Shown one piece after another: positions 30,662 to 38,209 of a stretch of DNA of 43,439 nt (within the stretch, counting starts at the first letter, position 1; each line of letters starts with the position of its first letter). Source of the DNA: Candidatus Acetothermia bacterium (GTDB taxonomy: Bacteria; Bipolaricaulota; Bipolaricaulia; Bipolaricaulales; Bipolaricaulaceae); NCBI GenBank assembly GCA_003563005.1, contig PWTC01000087.1:1-43439 (forward strand), given 5' to 3'. Both the position numbers and the translations under genes were made by a program. Below the pieces are notes generated by a model that did not search any database, was not told where the DNA came from, and saw nothing but the letters and a program-made list of their open reading frames with translations.

Positions 30662-31583
30662 CGCCGGACGGCGTCCGGATCTGCACTCTGTAACCGCTGA
30701 GCTTCGCCGCGAGCTCCGCGCTCTGGCCGTCGCGGCCTATGGCGAGCGAGATCTCGCTCACCGGGACCACCACAACAGCCGTCCTCTCTTCCTTGTCTAG
30801 CTCGATGGAGCGCACGCTGGCGGGGGCGAGGCAGCCGCGGATCACATCGCGGATATCCTCACTCCAACGGATGATATCGACCTTCTCGCCGGAGAGCTCT
30901 CGGCTCACCGCACGGATGCGACTGCCTCCCGCGCCCACACATGTGCCCACCGGATCGATGCGGGGATCCAGCGCGCGTACGAGAACCTTGCTGCGCACAC
31001 CTGGGATGCGGGCCACGTCAACAACCTCGAGCAGCCCCTGCTCGATCTCGGGGACCTCCAAGCCCAGCAGCCGTGCGATGAACTGCGGATGGGCACGGGA
31101 CACGTAGATGCGGGGGTCTCCTTGTGTCTTCTCCACATCGTAGAGGTAGGCGCGGAGCCTTCTTCCCGGCACGTACCGTTCGCCAGGAATGCGCTCCGAT
31201 TCGGGCATATAGGCCTCGGCTTCGCCGAGGTTGATCCACACGCTGCGACCTTCAAACCTGTGGACAGAACCGTTCAGCAACTCCCCGATCCGCGCGGCGT
31301 ACATGTCGTAGAGGGCTTCGCGGCGATAGCGAAGGATCTCCTGCCGGAAGACCTCCTCGGCCCTGCGGGTCGCGATCCGCCCGAGCGATGCCCAGGAGAG
31401 CCTCTTGCCGTCGACGATCACGTCGCCGCTGGCGCGGTTGATGGAGACCTCCTCAGGCGTTGTCCCGTACTCAAGCAGATATGCCGCCGCGATGCCCTTC
31501 TCCATGGCCACATAGGCTGCCTCACGGTCGATGCCCCGCTCACGGGCCATCTCCTCCAGTGCCTCTAGGAAGTCGATATTCAC
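30642..31583 (-). CDS. nusA: Transcription elongation/termination factor NusA (short form)
   Basis: This 313-residue protein has an N-terminal RNA polymerase-binding domain (about 1-100), an S1 domain (about 107-170, GSVHRFEGRSVWINLGEAEAY), then KH1 and KH2. The hallmark DPRIDPVGTCVGAGGSRIRAV...GEKVDIIRWSED is clear, and KH2 includes SLAIGRDGQSAELAAKL. The protein stops right after KH2, so it lacks the acidic C-terminal repeats of E. coli NusA. The GTG at 31583 was chosen because AAGGAG lies 5 nt before it and it overlaps the rimP stop (GTGA). infB does not follow; an RND transporter does. Confidence 0.95.
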   Translation of the reverse strand: MNIDFLEALEEMARERGIDREAAYVAMEKGIAAAYLLEYGTTPEEVSINRASGDVIVDGKRLSWASLGRIATRRAEEVFRQEILRYRREALYDMYAARIGELLNGSVHRFEGRSVWINLGEAEAYMPESERIPGERYVPGRRLRAYLYDVEKTQGDPRIYVSRAHPQFIARLLGLEVPEIEQGLLEVVDVARIPGVRSKVLVRALDPRIDPVGTCVGAGGSRIRAVSRELSGEKVDIIRWSEDIRDVIRGCLAPASVRSIELDKEERTAVVVVPVSEISLAIGRDGQSAELAAKLSGYRVQIRTPSGDEVQTN

Positions 31584-32050
31584 GTTCGCTCCTTGTCCGG
31601 CTCGAAGACCACCTGCGCCCGTACCACATCGCTGAGCTTGACCGCGATGCGCTCGTGTTGCGTATCGAGCAGGACATCCTCCCCGTCCATCCCGACGAGA
31701 CGTCCTTCGATGCTCGTGCCCCTGTCGCCCTGGGGACGCAGCCGCAACCGGACCTTCCGGCCGGCCGCGCGTTCGTAGTGCCAGGGCTCCCACAGGCGCC
31801 GCTCGATGCCAGGCGAGGACACCTCCAGGACGTAGGCCGTCGTCATCACGTCCTCGCGATCCAGCGCGCCGCCCATCGCACGGCTGGCGCGCTCGCAGTC
31901 CGCCAAGCTGACCCCGTCGGGGCGGTCGATCTGCACGAGCAACCTCGCCCTGCCTCCCTCGCCGGTCAGGTGCCAGTGATACAATTCTACACCTGCTTCG
32001 CGTGCCCCGGCACGCAGCAGCGTGTCGATCTTTTCACGAAACAGCCGCAT
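31580..32050 (-). CDS. rimP: Ribosome maturation factor RimP
   Basis: This 156-residue protein helps mature the 30S subunit. It shows the two-domain RimP pattern: an N-terminal alpha/beta domain with VQIDRPDGVSLADCERASRAMGGALDRED, then YVLEVSSPGIERRL, and a small SH3-like C-terminal domain. The ATG at 32050 has no ribosome site and lies 8 nt after a TATAAT box, so its mRNA is probably leaderless. It heads the rimP-nusA-RND operon and is divergent from the rluD-like gene, with only 26 nt between the two start codons. Confidence 0.95.
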   Translation of the reverse strand: MRLFREKIDTLLRAGAREAGVELYHWHLTGEGGRARLLVQIDRPDGVSLADCERASRAMGGALDREDVMTTAYVLEVSSPGIERRLWEPWHYERAAGRKVRLRLRPQGDRGTSIEGRLVGMDGEDVLLDTQHERIAVKLSDVVRAQVVFEPDKERT

Positions 32051-32058
32051 GTTCTGGC

Positions 32059-32066
32059 ATTATACT
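32059..32066. promoter_or_regulatory. Shared divergent -10 element of rimP and rluD
   Basis: The 8-bp segment ATTATACT gives TATAAT on the minus strand (32064-32059), 8 nt before the rimP ATG, and TATACT on the plus strand (32061-32066), 10 nt before the rluD ATG. The four central bases TATA are used by both. Candidate -35 boxes: TTGTGT (32088-32083, 18-nt spacer) for rimP and GAAACA (32038-32043, 17 nt) for rluD. Neither gene has a Shine-Dalgarno site, so both mRNAs should be leaderless or nearly so. Confidence 0.65.
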
Positions 32067-32076
32067 AGAGGCGCCC

Positions 32077-32988
32077 ATGCCTACACAACGACGATTGCGT
32101 GTGGATCGCATACAGGTGAGCGCGGCGGACAGCGGCGTCCGGCTCGACCGGCTTCTCGCCGGCCAGCTGTCCATCTCCCGTGCGCACGCCCGCCAGCTTG
32201 TGGATGAAGGCGCGGTGGTGTTGTCCGAGCGAAGCCCCCGGGCGGACACACGCCTTCGAGAAGGAGATGAGGTGGTGGTGACGTGGGATGGCGGGGAGCT
32301 TCAGGCGACGCCGCATGCGCTGCCTATTCTGCACCATGACGAGGAGCTGGTGGTCGTGGACAAGCCTTCGGGGATGCCTGTGCATCCGACTTCCCGACAT
32401 GCTCGACGGCTCACGGTGGTCACGGCGCTCCTGGGGACCGTGCCGCTGGCCGGCGGCCCGCCCGAGCGCCCAGGGGTCGTCCATCGCCTGGACGCGGCGA
32501 CGAGCGGCGTGCTCGTGCTCGCGTGCACGGTGCGTGCGCATGGCGAGCTCTCCCGGCAGTTCCGAGCGCGCGAGGTCGAGAAGGTGTATTTGGCAGTGGT
32601 GTCCGGTTGCGTGGAGGTCTCGGAAGGCTCGATCAGCGGTCGCATGGCCCGCGATCCGAAGCGTCCCTGGCGGATGGAGGTGTCCCCTGCGGGACGTGAG
32701 GCGTACACGGAGTTCTTCGTCAGGTCGCGCTCGGAGGACACCACGCTTCTCGAAGTGCGGCCCTCCACCGGACGTACCCACCAGATCCGTGTGCATCTGG
32801 CGGCGATTGGGCATCCCATCATGGGAGATGTGCTGTACGGAACCGAGGCGGAGCGGCTGATGCTCCACGCGTGGCGCCTGGGATTTCGTCACCCGGCCAG
32901 CGGCGAGCCGATGTCCTTCTGCGCCCCTCCGCCCCCTGGGTTCGGCGCGGACGGCCGGCACTTCCCTAGGGAAGGTTCGCGATCCTGA
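32077..32988 (+). CDS. rluD: RluD/RluA-family 23S rRNA pseudouridine synthase
   Basis: This 303-residue protein has an N-terminal S4 RNA-binding domain (VRLDRLLAGQLSISRAHARQLVDEGAVV, about residues 16-43) and a pseudouridine synthase domain. The catalytic Asp is in GVVHRLDAATSGVLVLA. STGRTHQIRVHLAAIGHPIMGD is the usual second motif. Members modify uridines in 23S rRNA, as RluD does at 1911/1915/1917; exact targets are inferred. The ATG at 32077 follows a -10 box by 10 nt with no ribosome site. The 3' end overlaps the convergent CDP-alcohol transferase gene by 23 nt. Confidence 0.9.
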   Translation: MPTQRRLRVDRIQVSAADSGVRLDRLLAGQLSISRAHARQLVDEGAVVLSERSPRADTRLREGDEVVVTWDGGELQATPHALPILHHDEELVVVDKPSGMPVHPTSRHARRLTVVTALLGTVPLAGGPPERPGVVHRLDAATSGVLVLACTVRAHGELSRQFRAREVEKVYLAVVSGCVEVSEGSISGRMARDPKRPWRMEVSPAGREAYTEFFVRSRSEDTTLLEVRPSTGRTHQIRVHLAAIGHPIMGDVLYGTEAERLMLHAWRLGFRHPASGEPMSFCAPPPPGFGADGRHFPREGSRS

Positions 32989-33463
32989 TCCTCAGATAGT
33001 AGAAGCCTGCCGCCATGTGGGCGGCCACGGCCCCCCACATGGCCTGATCGCCCCAACGCGTAAGCAGAACAAGAAACGCGGCCACCGCCGTTGCGAATCC
33101 GGCCGCCTTGCCCGGCCAGCGGGCGCCGAACGCGCCGCGTGCCTTCCAGAAGACGAGCGCTCCGATCGCCATCGCCGCCTGGGGCACGAGGAAGGCTCCG
33201 TAGGCGACCCAGGACAGCCGCCCCAAGGCGGCCATGCCGGCAAAGAAGCCCGCGTAGAAGAGTTTGTCCACGATCGGATCGAGCCACATCCCCAGCGGAG
33301 TGACCTCCTGGCGGATTCTCGCCGCCATGCCATCGAGCACGTCGGTGGCCCCGGCGGCCCCGAGGAAGAAGAACGCTAACCACGGGCGGCCCAGCGCGGC
33401 GGCGGCCAGGGTCGGCCCGAGGAGCACCGCCCTCAACAAGGTGAGCCAATTGGCCAAGGTCAT
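32966..33463 (-). CDS. CDP-alcohol phosphatidyltransferase
   Basis: This 165-residue membrane enzyme has the complete CDP-OH-P signature DVLDGMAARIRQEVTPLGMWLDPIVDKL (two DxxD pairs plus G). The family transfers a phosphatidyl group from CDP-diacylglycerol to an alcohol. It is the second such gene here; the other, at 36021, is closer to PgsA. The acceptor alcohol is unknown. The ATG at 33463 was chosen because it begins the usual N-terminal MTLANWLTLLRAV helix and a TATGAT -10 box is 6 nt upstream. It has no ribosome site, so a leaderless mRNA is likely. It is divergent from the cDPG-synthetase-like gene. Confidence 0.9.
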   Translation of the reverse strand: MTLANWLTLLRAVLLGPTLAAAALGRPWLAFFFLGAAGATDVLDGMAARIRQEVTPLGMWLDPIVDKLFYAGFFAGMAALGRLSWVAYGAFLVPQAAMAIGALVFWKARGAFGARWPGKAAGFATAVAAFLVLLTRWGDQAMWGAVAAHMAAGFYYLRIRIANLP

Positions 33464-33469
33464 GGCTCG

Positions 33470-33499
33470 ATCATACGTCCCTGTGTCGGAGACCGGCAA
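33470..33499 (-). promoter_or_regulatory. Leaderless-type promoter of the CDP-alcohol transferase
   Basis: On the minus strand TTGCCG (33499-33494), 18 nt, TATGAT (33475-33470), then 6 nt to the ATG. The expected RNA start falls on the start codon. Confidence 0.6.
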
Positions 33500-33501
33500 C
33501 C

Positions 33502-33530
33502 TCGCAAGCGCGCGCCTATCTGGGTATACT
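33502..33530 (+). promoter_or_regulatory. Promoter of the cDPG-synthetase-like gene
   Basis: TCGCAA (33502-33507), 17 nt, TATACT (33525-33530). The ATG lies 40 nt downstream behind a GAGGTGAT site, so this mRNA has a normal leader. The -35 is weak, the -10 strong. Confidence 0.5.
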
Positions 33531-33570
33531 CATGCCGAGCCCACCCCCAACAACTCAGTGAGGTGATTAC

Positions 33571-34881
33571 ATGCTTAAGAAACGCGTCATCGTGATGGGA
33601 GCCGCTGGACGCGATTTTCACAACTACAATGTTGTATTCCGTGATGATCCGGCTTACCACGTTGTCGCCTTCACCGCGACGCAAATCCCGGGCATCGAAG
33701 GACGCGTCTACCCGCCGGAACTGGCAGGCTCGCTATACCCTGAGGGGATTCCCATCCACCCGGAGGAGGAGCTGTTTGACCTGATACGTGAACACCAAGT
33801 GGACGTTGTGGTGTTCGCCTACTCCGATGTCCCGCACGCTTATGTCATGGATCGGGCAGCGGTCGCGGCGTCGGCGGGAGCTGACTTCTGGCTCATGGGG
33901 CCGTCGGCGACGCAGATCGAGGCGCGTGTACCGGTCGTTGCTGTGTGCGCGGTGCGCACCGGTGCAGGGAAGTCCCAGACCACACGCAAGGTGGTCGAGT
34001 TGCTAAGGGCGGCCGGCAAGCGCACGGTGGTCGTGCGACACCCCATGCCTTACGGCGACCTGGCGGCGCAGGCCGTCCAGCGCTTTGCCACGTACGAGGA
34101 TCTGGATGCGGCCCATTGCACGATCGAGGAGCGTGAAGAGTACGAACCGCACTTGGACCGTGGGACTGTGGTGTATGCGGGGGTGGACTACGGGGCGATT
34201 CTGGAGCGCGCCCAGAGCGAGGCGGACGTGATCCTCTGGGACGGCGGCAACAACGACTTCCCCTTCTACAGGCCCGATCTTCTGATGGTGCTGGCGGACC
34301 CACTTCGCGCCGGACACGAGCTGTGCTACTGGCCCGGCTCGGTGAACACCCGGGCGGCGCACGTGATCATCATCAACAAGGTGGACTCCGCATCCGCCGA
34401 GCAGGTGACGCAGCTTCGGTCGACGATCGCCAAGGTGAACCCCGAAGCCCTGGTCATCGAGGCGGCCTCTCCCATCACCGTCGACGATCCCTCGCTGATC
34501 CCCGGCAGACGGGTGCTCGTGGTGGAGGATGGTCCTACGGTCACGCACGGCGACATGGCGTTCGGCGCCGGGGCGGTGGCGGCGCGCAAGCTGGGGGGGG
34601 AACTCGTGGATCCTCGCCCCTACGCGACGGGTTCGATCGCCGATGTGTTCGCCCGCTATCCCCATCTCGGTGCGATCCTTCCAGCCATGGGCTACGGCAG
34701 CTTACAGTTGGAGGAGCTGCAGCGGACGATCGACAAGGTGCCCTGTGAGGCGATCGTGGCCGGGACGCCCATCGATCTGAGGCGGCTGGTGAAGGCCTCC
34801 GTGCCGATGACGCGCGTCCGCTATGATCTCCAGGAGATCGGATCTCCGACCCTCGAGGATGCGCTGAAGCACCTTCTCTGA
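33571..34881 (+). CDS. Cyclic 2,3-diphosphoglycerate synthetase-like GTPase (COG2403 type)
   Basis: This 436-residue protein resembles the family that includes archaeal cyclic 2,3-diphosphoglycerate synthetase. It has an N-terminal Rossmann-like domain (VIVMGAAGRDFHNYN...), a P-loop VRTGAGKSQTTRKV (about residues 128-141), WDGGNNDFPFY (about 221-231) and the nucleotide-binding IINKVDSA. In methanogens the enzyme makes a thermoprotective solute; bacterial members are not well studied and may do something else, so I give no gene symbol. GAGGTGAT precedes the ATG. It stands alone, with a GC-rich stem-loop 35 nt after the stop. Confidence 0.82.
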   Translation: MLKKRVIVMGAAGRDFHNYNVVFRDDPAYHVVAFTATQIPGIEGRVYPPELAGSLYPEGIPIHPEEELFDLIREHQVDVVVFAYSDVPHAYVMDRAAVAASAGADFWLMGPSATQIEARVPVVAVCAVRTGAGKSQTTRKVVELLRAAGKRTVVVRHPMPYGDLAAQAVQRFATYEDLDAAHCTIEEREEYEPHLDRGTVVYAGVDYGAILERAQSEADVILWDGGNNDFPFYRPDLLMVLADPLRAGHELCYWPGSVNTRAAHVIIINKVDSASAEQVTQLRSTIAKVNPEALVIEAASPITVDDPSLIPGRRVLVVEDGPTVTHGDMAFGAGAVAARKLGGELVDPRPYATGSIADVFARYPHLGAILPAMGYGSLQLEELQRTIDKVPCEAIVAGTPIDLRRLVKASVPMTRVRYDLQEIGSPTLEDALKHLL

Positions 34882-34916
34882 GCGCGCGCCTGGGGGGCCA
34901 CAGACAAAGGTGTCCG

Positions 34917-34942
34917 GCGGCGGGGACAAAGCGCCCCGCCGC
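34917..34942 (+). terminator. GC-rich stem-loop after the cDPG-synthetase-like gene
   Basis: GCGGCGGGG (34917-34925) pairs perfectly with CCCCGCCGC (34934-34942) around the loop ACAAAGCG. It lies 35 nt after the stop codon. No U-tract follows, so it is only a probable terminator. Confidence 0.45.
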
Positions 34943-35013
34943 TGCCCCCGACGTTCCCTGTCCCGCAGACTCTTGCCAGCTAGCCTCCCTGGGGAGCAAG
35001 GAGGAGGTTGACC

Positions 35014-35928
35014 GTGAGAACTGCGGTGGTGTTGACGGCAGCGCTTGCGCTGCTCGCGGGGGCGACCCTCGCGGAGGAACCTGGGATCAGAGGGAGCCTG
35101 GGGTGGGACGTGCACGTCCGACCCATTCCCCCGGCGACGCTTGACATCACGAGCGACATCACGCTGTCCCTGTCCTTGGGACCGGCATACGTGCTCAGCA
35201 CGACCCGTCTGAGCTGGCTGGCCTTGGAGGGAGCCTACCTGGAGTTGGGCTACGGTTTCGAGACGTTTGCCTTGTCCACAGGGATGAGGTTCGACCCGTG
35301 TTTCTCCATGTACCGTCTCTCTGTCAGGTCCGTCTGCTGCCCGTTCTCCGTGGGGGGACTGCTGCAGCTGGAGAACACAGCACCCTTGTGCGATCCGCCG
35401 GTGTACAGCATGGGCTTCGTACTCGACATGGAGCTCTGGATCGGGGGATGCTTCTGGGCGCGAAGCCTGACCGGGTTCGGGGCATGGGACCTGTACGCGC
35501 TCATCGATGACCGCCACGACACAGACATTGCGCTGGCACCGGGCCTGTGGTTGGAGGAGCAGTTGCTGGGACTCGGCTATCGCGGAGCCTGTTTCTCCGC
35601 TGACGTGGTCATGTTGTTCACCCCACTCGATCTCTGGCCCACATGGACAAGGTACGGGGCTGCCTACCGGTGGCCGGATCCCTTGATCGAAGTTGGGGCC
35701 CGTCTGTGGACGCTCGGCCTGTTCACGTTCGACGCCGCCGATCTGATCCTCCGTGTCGATGTCTCACCGGTCTCCCTCGAGTCGATCACCACGTTCGACC
35801 TGGGCGGCTTCGTACTGCAAGAACTCTACCTGGGTGTCGCCTTCTCGGGCATCGAGGTGTACACGCGGTCGACGTTCGACGCTGTGGGCCTCATCGTCCT
35901 GACCGTGGGCGTGGTGCTGCATTTCTAG
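35014..35928 (+). CDS. Secreted beta-rich protein, probable outer-membrane barrel
   Basis: This 304-residue protein has a signal peptide (residues 1-20, VRTAVVLTAALALLAGATLA). The mature part has alternating hydrophobic strands separated by short turns and ends in LTVGVVLHF, an aromatic C-terminus as in outer-membrane barrels. Strands such as ISLSLSLGPAYVL-like and YLELGYGFETFAL fit this. It has at least seven cysteines between about residues 90 and 195, unusual for a barrel. I recognise no named family. The GTG at 35014 is chosen because AGGAGG lies 6 nt before it; a TTG at 35008 is inside that site. It is a single gene, convergent with pgsA. Confidence 0.7.
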   Translation: MRTAVVLTAALALLAGATLAEEPGIRGSLGWDVHVRPIPPATLDITSDITLSLSLGPAYVLSTTRLSWLALEGAYLELGYGFETFALSTGMRFDPCFSMYRLSVRSVCCPFSVGGLLQLENTAPLCDPPVYSMGFVLDMELWIGGCFWARSLTGFGAWDLYALIDDRHDTDIALAPGLWLEEQLLGLGYRGACFSADVVMLFTPLDLWPTWTRYGAAYRWPDPLIEVGARLWTLGLFTFDAADLILRVDVSPVSLESITTFDLGGFVLQELYLGVAFSGIEVYTRSTFDAVGLIVLTVGVVLHF

Positions 35929-36020
35929 CGGACTCGGCAGTCCTGCGTGGGACCAAGGTGCGTGGGAGGCCTCGGGGGGGGGCTTGCGCACTCCGTTCAG
36001 GGCCTGTGCGTGGCGCTTCC

Positions 36021-36596
36021 TCAGTCCGGCGGCGGGAGCCGCGTGGCGGCGGCGCGCCAGACATGCCGTGTCCGGTAGAAGTACTCCCCTCCGGAGATGA
36101 CAGCGAGGGCCAGGGCGAGGTAGAGGAACACGTCTTTGAGGATCTCGCCGATGGGGCCGACCCCGAAGTACCGCGTCGCCAGGATGAACATGACGAGGCC
36201 AGTATGGGACAACGTCTTGGCCTTGCCCAGCACCGAGGCGGAGATCACGATGCCTTCCTCCGCCACAGCGAGGAGTCTGAGGCCGGTAACGACGAACTCT
36301 CGAGCCAGGATGATGACCACCGGGACCGCCATCAGATCTCCGAGTTGCACGAACGAGACGAGGGCTGCGGTGACCAGCAGTTTGTCGGCGATCGGATCGG
36401 CGAACACCCCGAACGGTGTCACCTGGCGCAAGGAGCGAGCGAGGTAACCGTCGACCACGTCCGAAGCCGCCGCCAACGCGAACAAGGCCAGAGCGAGGAG
36501 CTTGAACACCGTCCCTTCGGCGAAGACGAAGAACATGAACAGGGGTATGGCCAGGATCCGGGCCAGGGTGATCTGGTTAGGGATGGTGAGGGTCAT
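36021..36596 (-). CDS. pgsA: CDP-diacylglycerol-glycerol-3-phosphate 3-phosphatidyltransferase PgsA
   Basis: This 191-residue membrane enzyme has the full CDP-alcohol signature SDVVDGYLARSLRQVTPFGVFADPIADKL and the usual N-terminus MTLTIPNQITLARILAIPLF. It makes phosphatidylglycerol phosphate from CDP-diacylglycerol and glycerol-3-phosphate. AREFVVTGLRLLA in the middle is typical of PgsA. The ATG at 36596 lacks a ribosome site and lies 6 nt after a -10 box, so the mRNA is predicted to be leaderless. Its promoter overlaps the tpiA stop, so it can be expressed apart from tpiA although both lie on the same strand. Confidence 0.93.
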   Translation of the reverse strand: MTLTIPNQITLARILAIPLFMFFVFAEGTVFKLLALALFALAAASDVVDGYLARSLRQVTPFGVFADPIADKLLVTAALVSFVQLGDLMAVPVVIILAREFVVTGLRLLAVAEEGIVISASVLGKAKTLSHTGLVMFILATRYFGVGPIGEILKDVFLYLALALAVISGGEYFYRTRHVWRAAATRLPPPD

Positions 36597-36602
36597 GATC
36601 CC

Positions 36603-36631
36603 AAGCTAGCGTGCTCCTGGGCGTTTGTCAA
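36603..36631 (-). promoter_or_regulatory. Leaderless pgsA promoter overlapping the tpiA stop
   Basis: On the minus strand TTGACA (36631-36626), 17 nt, TAGCTT (36608-36603), 6 nt, ATG. The TGA inside TTGACA is the stop codon of tpiA (36630-36628). It is a consensus -35 with optimal spacing and no ribosome site downstream. Confidence 0.7.
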
Positions 36632-37386
36632 CGCGGGACAGCGGAGCAGGCAATGGTCCAGAACTCCTTTGGGTCAAGAGAGGCTCCCCCGACGAGCGCG
36701 CCGTCGACATCGGGCAGCTGTAGGAAGGCGTCCGCATTGTTGGGTTTCACCGATCCTCCGTATTGAACGGGGATCTCAGCCCCTTCTGACCCGAAGAGCT
36801 CTGTGAGCCAGGATCGGATGTCGTGCGCCATGGACTGCGCGTCCTCGGGTTGGGCGGCCACGCCTGTTCCGATCGCCCACACCGGCTCGTAGGCGACAAC
36901 CAAGCGGTCGGCAGCGTCCGGTCCGATGTCCTTGAGGGCAGCACTGAGCTGTGCCGTGACGACATCCCAAGCGTCTCCCCCGCGGCGCTGTTCTAGCGTC
37001 TCGCCTACACAGAGCACGGGAACGAGGCCCCCGGCGAGCACGGAACGGACCTTCGCGGCGACGGTCGCGTCGTCTTCCCCGAACAGGTGCCGCCGCTCGG
37101 AGTGGCCGCAGAGCACATAAGCCGCCCCCAGATCGGCCACTTGGTTCACAGAGATCTCTCCCGTGTACGCACCTTGGGTCTCCCAGTGCGCGTTCTGTGC
37201 CCCCCAGGCGATGGGGGAGCCCCGCAGCACTTGCGCCACGACGTAGAGGGCCGTGGCGGAGGGGAAGACGATCAGCTCGAACTCCAGCCGTGATGGGACG
37301 AGCTCAAGTAGCTTCTCCACATAGGTGCGCGCCTCGCCGGCTGTCTTGTGCATCTTCCAGTTGGCGGCCACCACCGTTCTGCCCAT
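36628..37386 (-). CDS. tpiA: Triosephosphate isomerase
   Basis: This 252-residue glycolytic enzyme interconverts dihydroxyacetone phosphate and glyceraldehyde 3-phosphate. All active-site parts are present: N11 and K13 in VAANWKMHK, catalytic His in LCGHSERR, catalytic Glu in VAYEPVWAIGTG, phosphate-binding VQYGGSVKPNN and ALVGGASL. Length is normal. The ATG at 37386 follows AAAGGAGGCG. It stands alone rather than with gap or pgk, and is divergent from the slipin gene with interleaved promoters. Confidence 0.97.
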   Translation of the reverse strand: MGRTVVAANWKMHKTAGEARTYVEKLLELVPSRLEFELIVFPSATALYVVAQVLRGSPIAWGAQNAHWETQGAYTGEISVNQVADLGAAYVLCGHSERRHLFGEDDATVAAKVRSVLAGGLVPVLCVGETLEQRRGGDAWDVVTAQLSAALKDIGPDAADRLVVAYEPVWAIGTGVAAQPEDAQSMAHDIRSWLTELFGSEGAEIPVQYGGSVKPNNADAFLQLPDVDGALVGGASLDPKEFWTIACSAVPR

Positions 37387-37401
37387 CGTCGCCTCCTTTC
37401 G

Positions 37402-37431
37402 TTGACATCCGCCATCCTAGGCGCCTATCAT
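37402..37431 (+). promoter_or_regulatory. Slipin promoter
   Basis: TTGACA (37402-37407), 18 nt, TATCAT (37426-37431). The ATG is 31 nt further on, with AAGGAGGGG before it. It interleaves with the tpiA promoter on the other strand. Confidence 0.65.
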
Positions 37432-37442
37432 GGCTCGCGCAA
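37414..37442 (-). promoter_or_regulatory. tpiA promoter
   Basis: On the minus strand TTGCGC (37442-37437), 17 nt, TAGGAT (37419-37414). The RNA leader would be about 20 nt and carry AAAGGAGG. It shares about 18 bp with the divergent slipin promoter, so polymerase binding at the two should be mutually exclusive. Confidence 0.6.
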
Positions 37443-37462
37443 CTGTAGGGAAGGAGGGGACC

Positions 37463-38209
37463 ATGTGGCTTCCGGTCATTATCGTTGGTATCGCCGTCCT
37501 GTTCCTGGCGAGTGCCATCCGCATCGTCCGCGAGTACGAGCGCGGCGTGATCTTCCGCCTGGGTCGACTGGTGGGTGCCAAGGGCCCGGGCCTCTTCTTC
37601 ATCATTCCCATCGTGGACACGATGGTGAAGGTGGACCTGAGGACGATCACCCTCGATGTCCCCCCGCAAGAGGTGATCACCCACGACAACGTGCCTGCGA
37701 ACGTCAACGCCGTGGTCTACTTCCGGGTCATGGACTCCCAGGCCGCGGTGGTGGAGGTGGTCGACTTCATCGAGGCCACCCGTCAGATCTCCATGACCAC
37801 GCTACGGTCGGTCCTCGGACGGGCTGAGCTCGACGAGATCCTCGGCGAGCGGGAGAAGCTGAACCGCCAGCTTCAGGAGATCATCGATGAACACACCGAC
37901 CCGTGGGGGATCAAGGTGATCACTGTAGAGATCAAGGATGTGAAGATCCCTCAGGAGATGCAGCGGGCGATCGCCGCCCAGGCGGAGGCGGAACGTGCAC
38001 GCCGCTCGAAGATCATCCATGCTCAGGCGGAGCTTCAGGCGGCGGAGAAGCTTAGCCAGGCGGCGGACATCATGAACCGGTCGCCGGGCGCGCTCCAGCT
38101 GAGGTACCTGGAGACCCTGTCGGACATCTCCTCGGAGAACGCGACCACGGTGGTGTTCCCCGTGCCCATCGACCTGCTGGCCATGCTGCAGAAGGGAAGC
38201 AGGGATTGA
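37463..38209 (+). CDS. Slipin (stomatin/prohibitin-like SPFH protein)
   Basis: This 248-residue protein has an N-terminal membrane helix (2-19), then the SPFH/band-7 domain with [36 protein letters not shown] and the slipin motif [16 protein letters not shown] coiled coil rich in Ala/Glu and a short C-terminal strand ([13 protein letters not shown]) complete it. Such proteins oligomerise on membranes as scaffolds. The usual NfeD partner gene is not adjacent. The ATG at 37463 has AAGGAGGGG and begins at the membrane helix. The metallo-beta-lactamase gene overlaps its stop. Confidence 0.94.
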   Translation: MWLPVIIVGIAVLFLASAIRIVREYERGVIFRLGRLVGAKGPGLFFIIPIVDTMVKVDLRTITLDVPPQEVITHDNVPANVNAVVYFRVMDSQAAVVEVVDFIEATRQISMTTLRSVLGRAELDEILGEREKLNRQLQEIIDEHTDPWGIKVITVEIKDVKIPQEMQRAIAAQAEAERARRSKIIHAQAELQAAEKLSQAADIMNRSPGALQLRYLETLSDISSENATTVVFPVPIDLLAMLQKGSRD

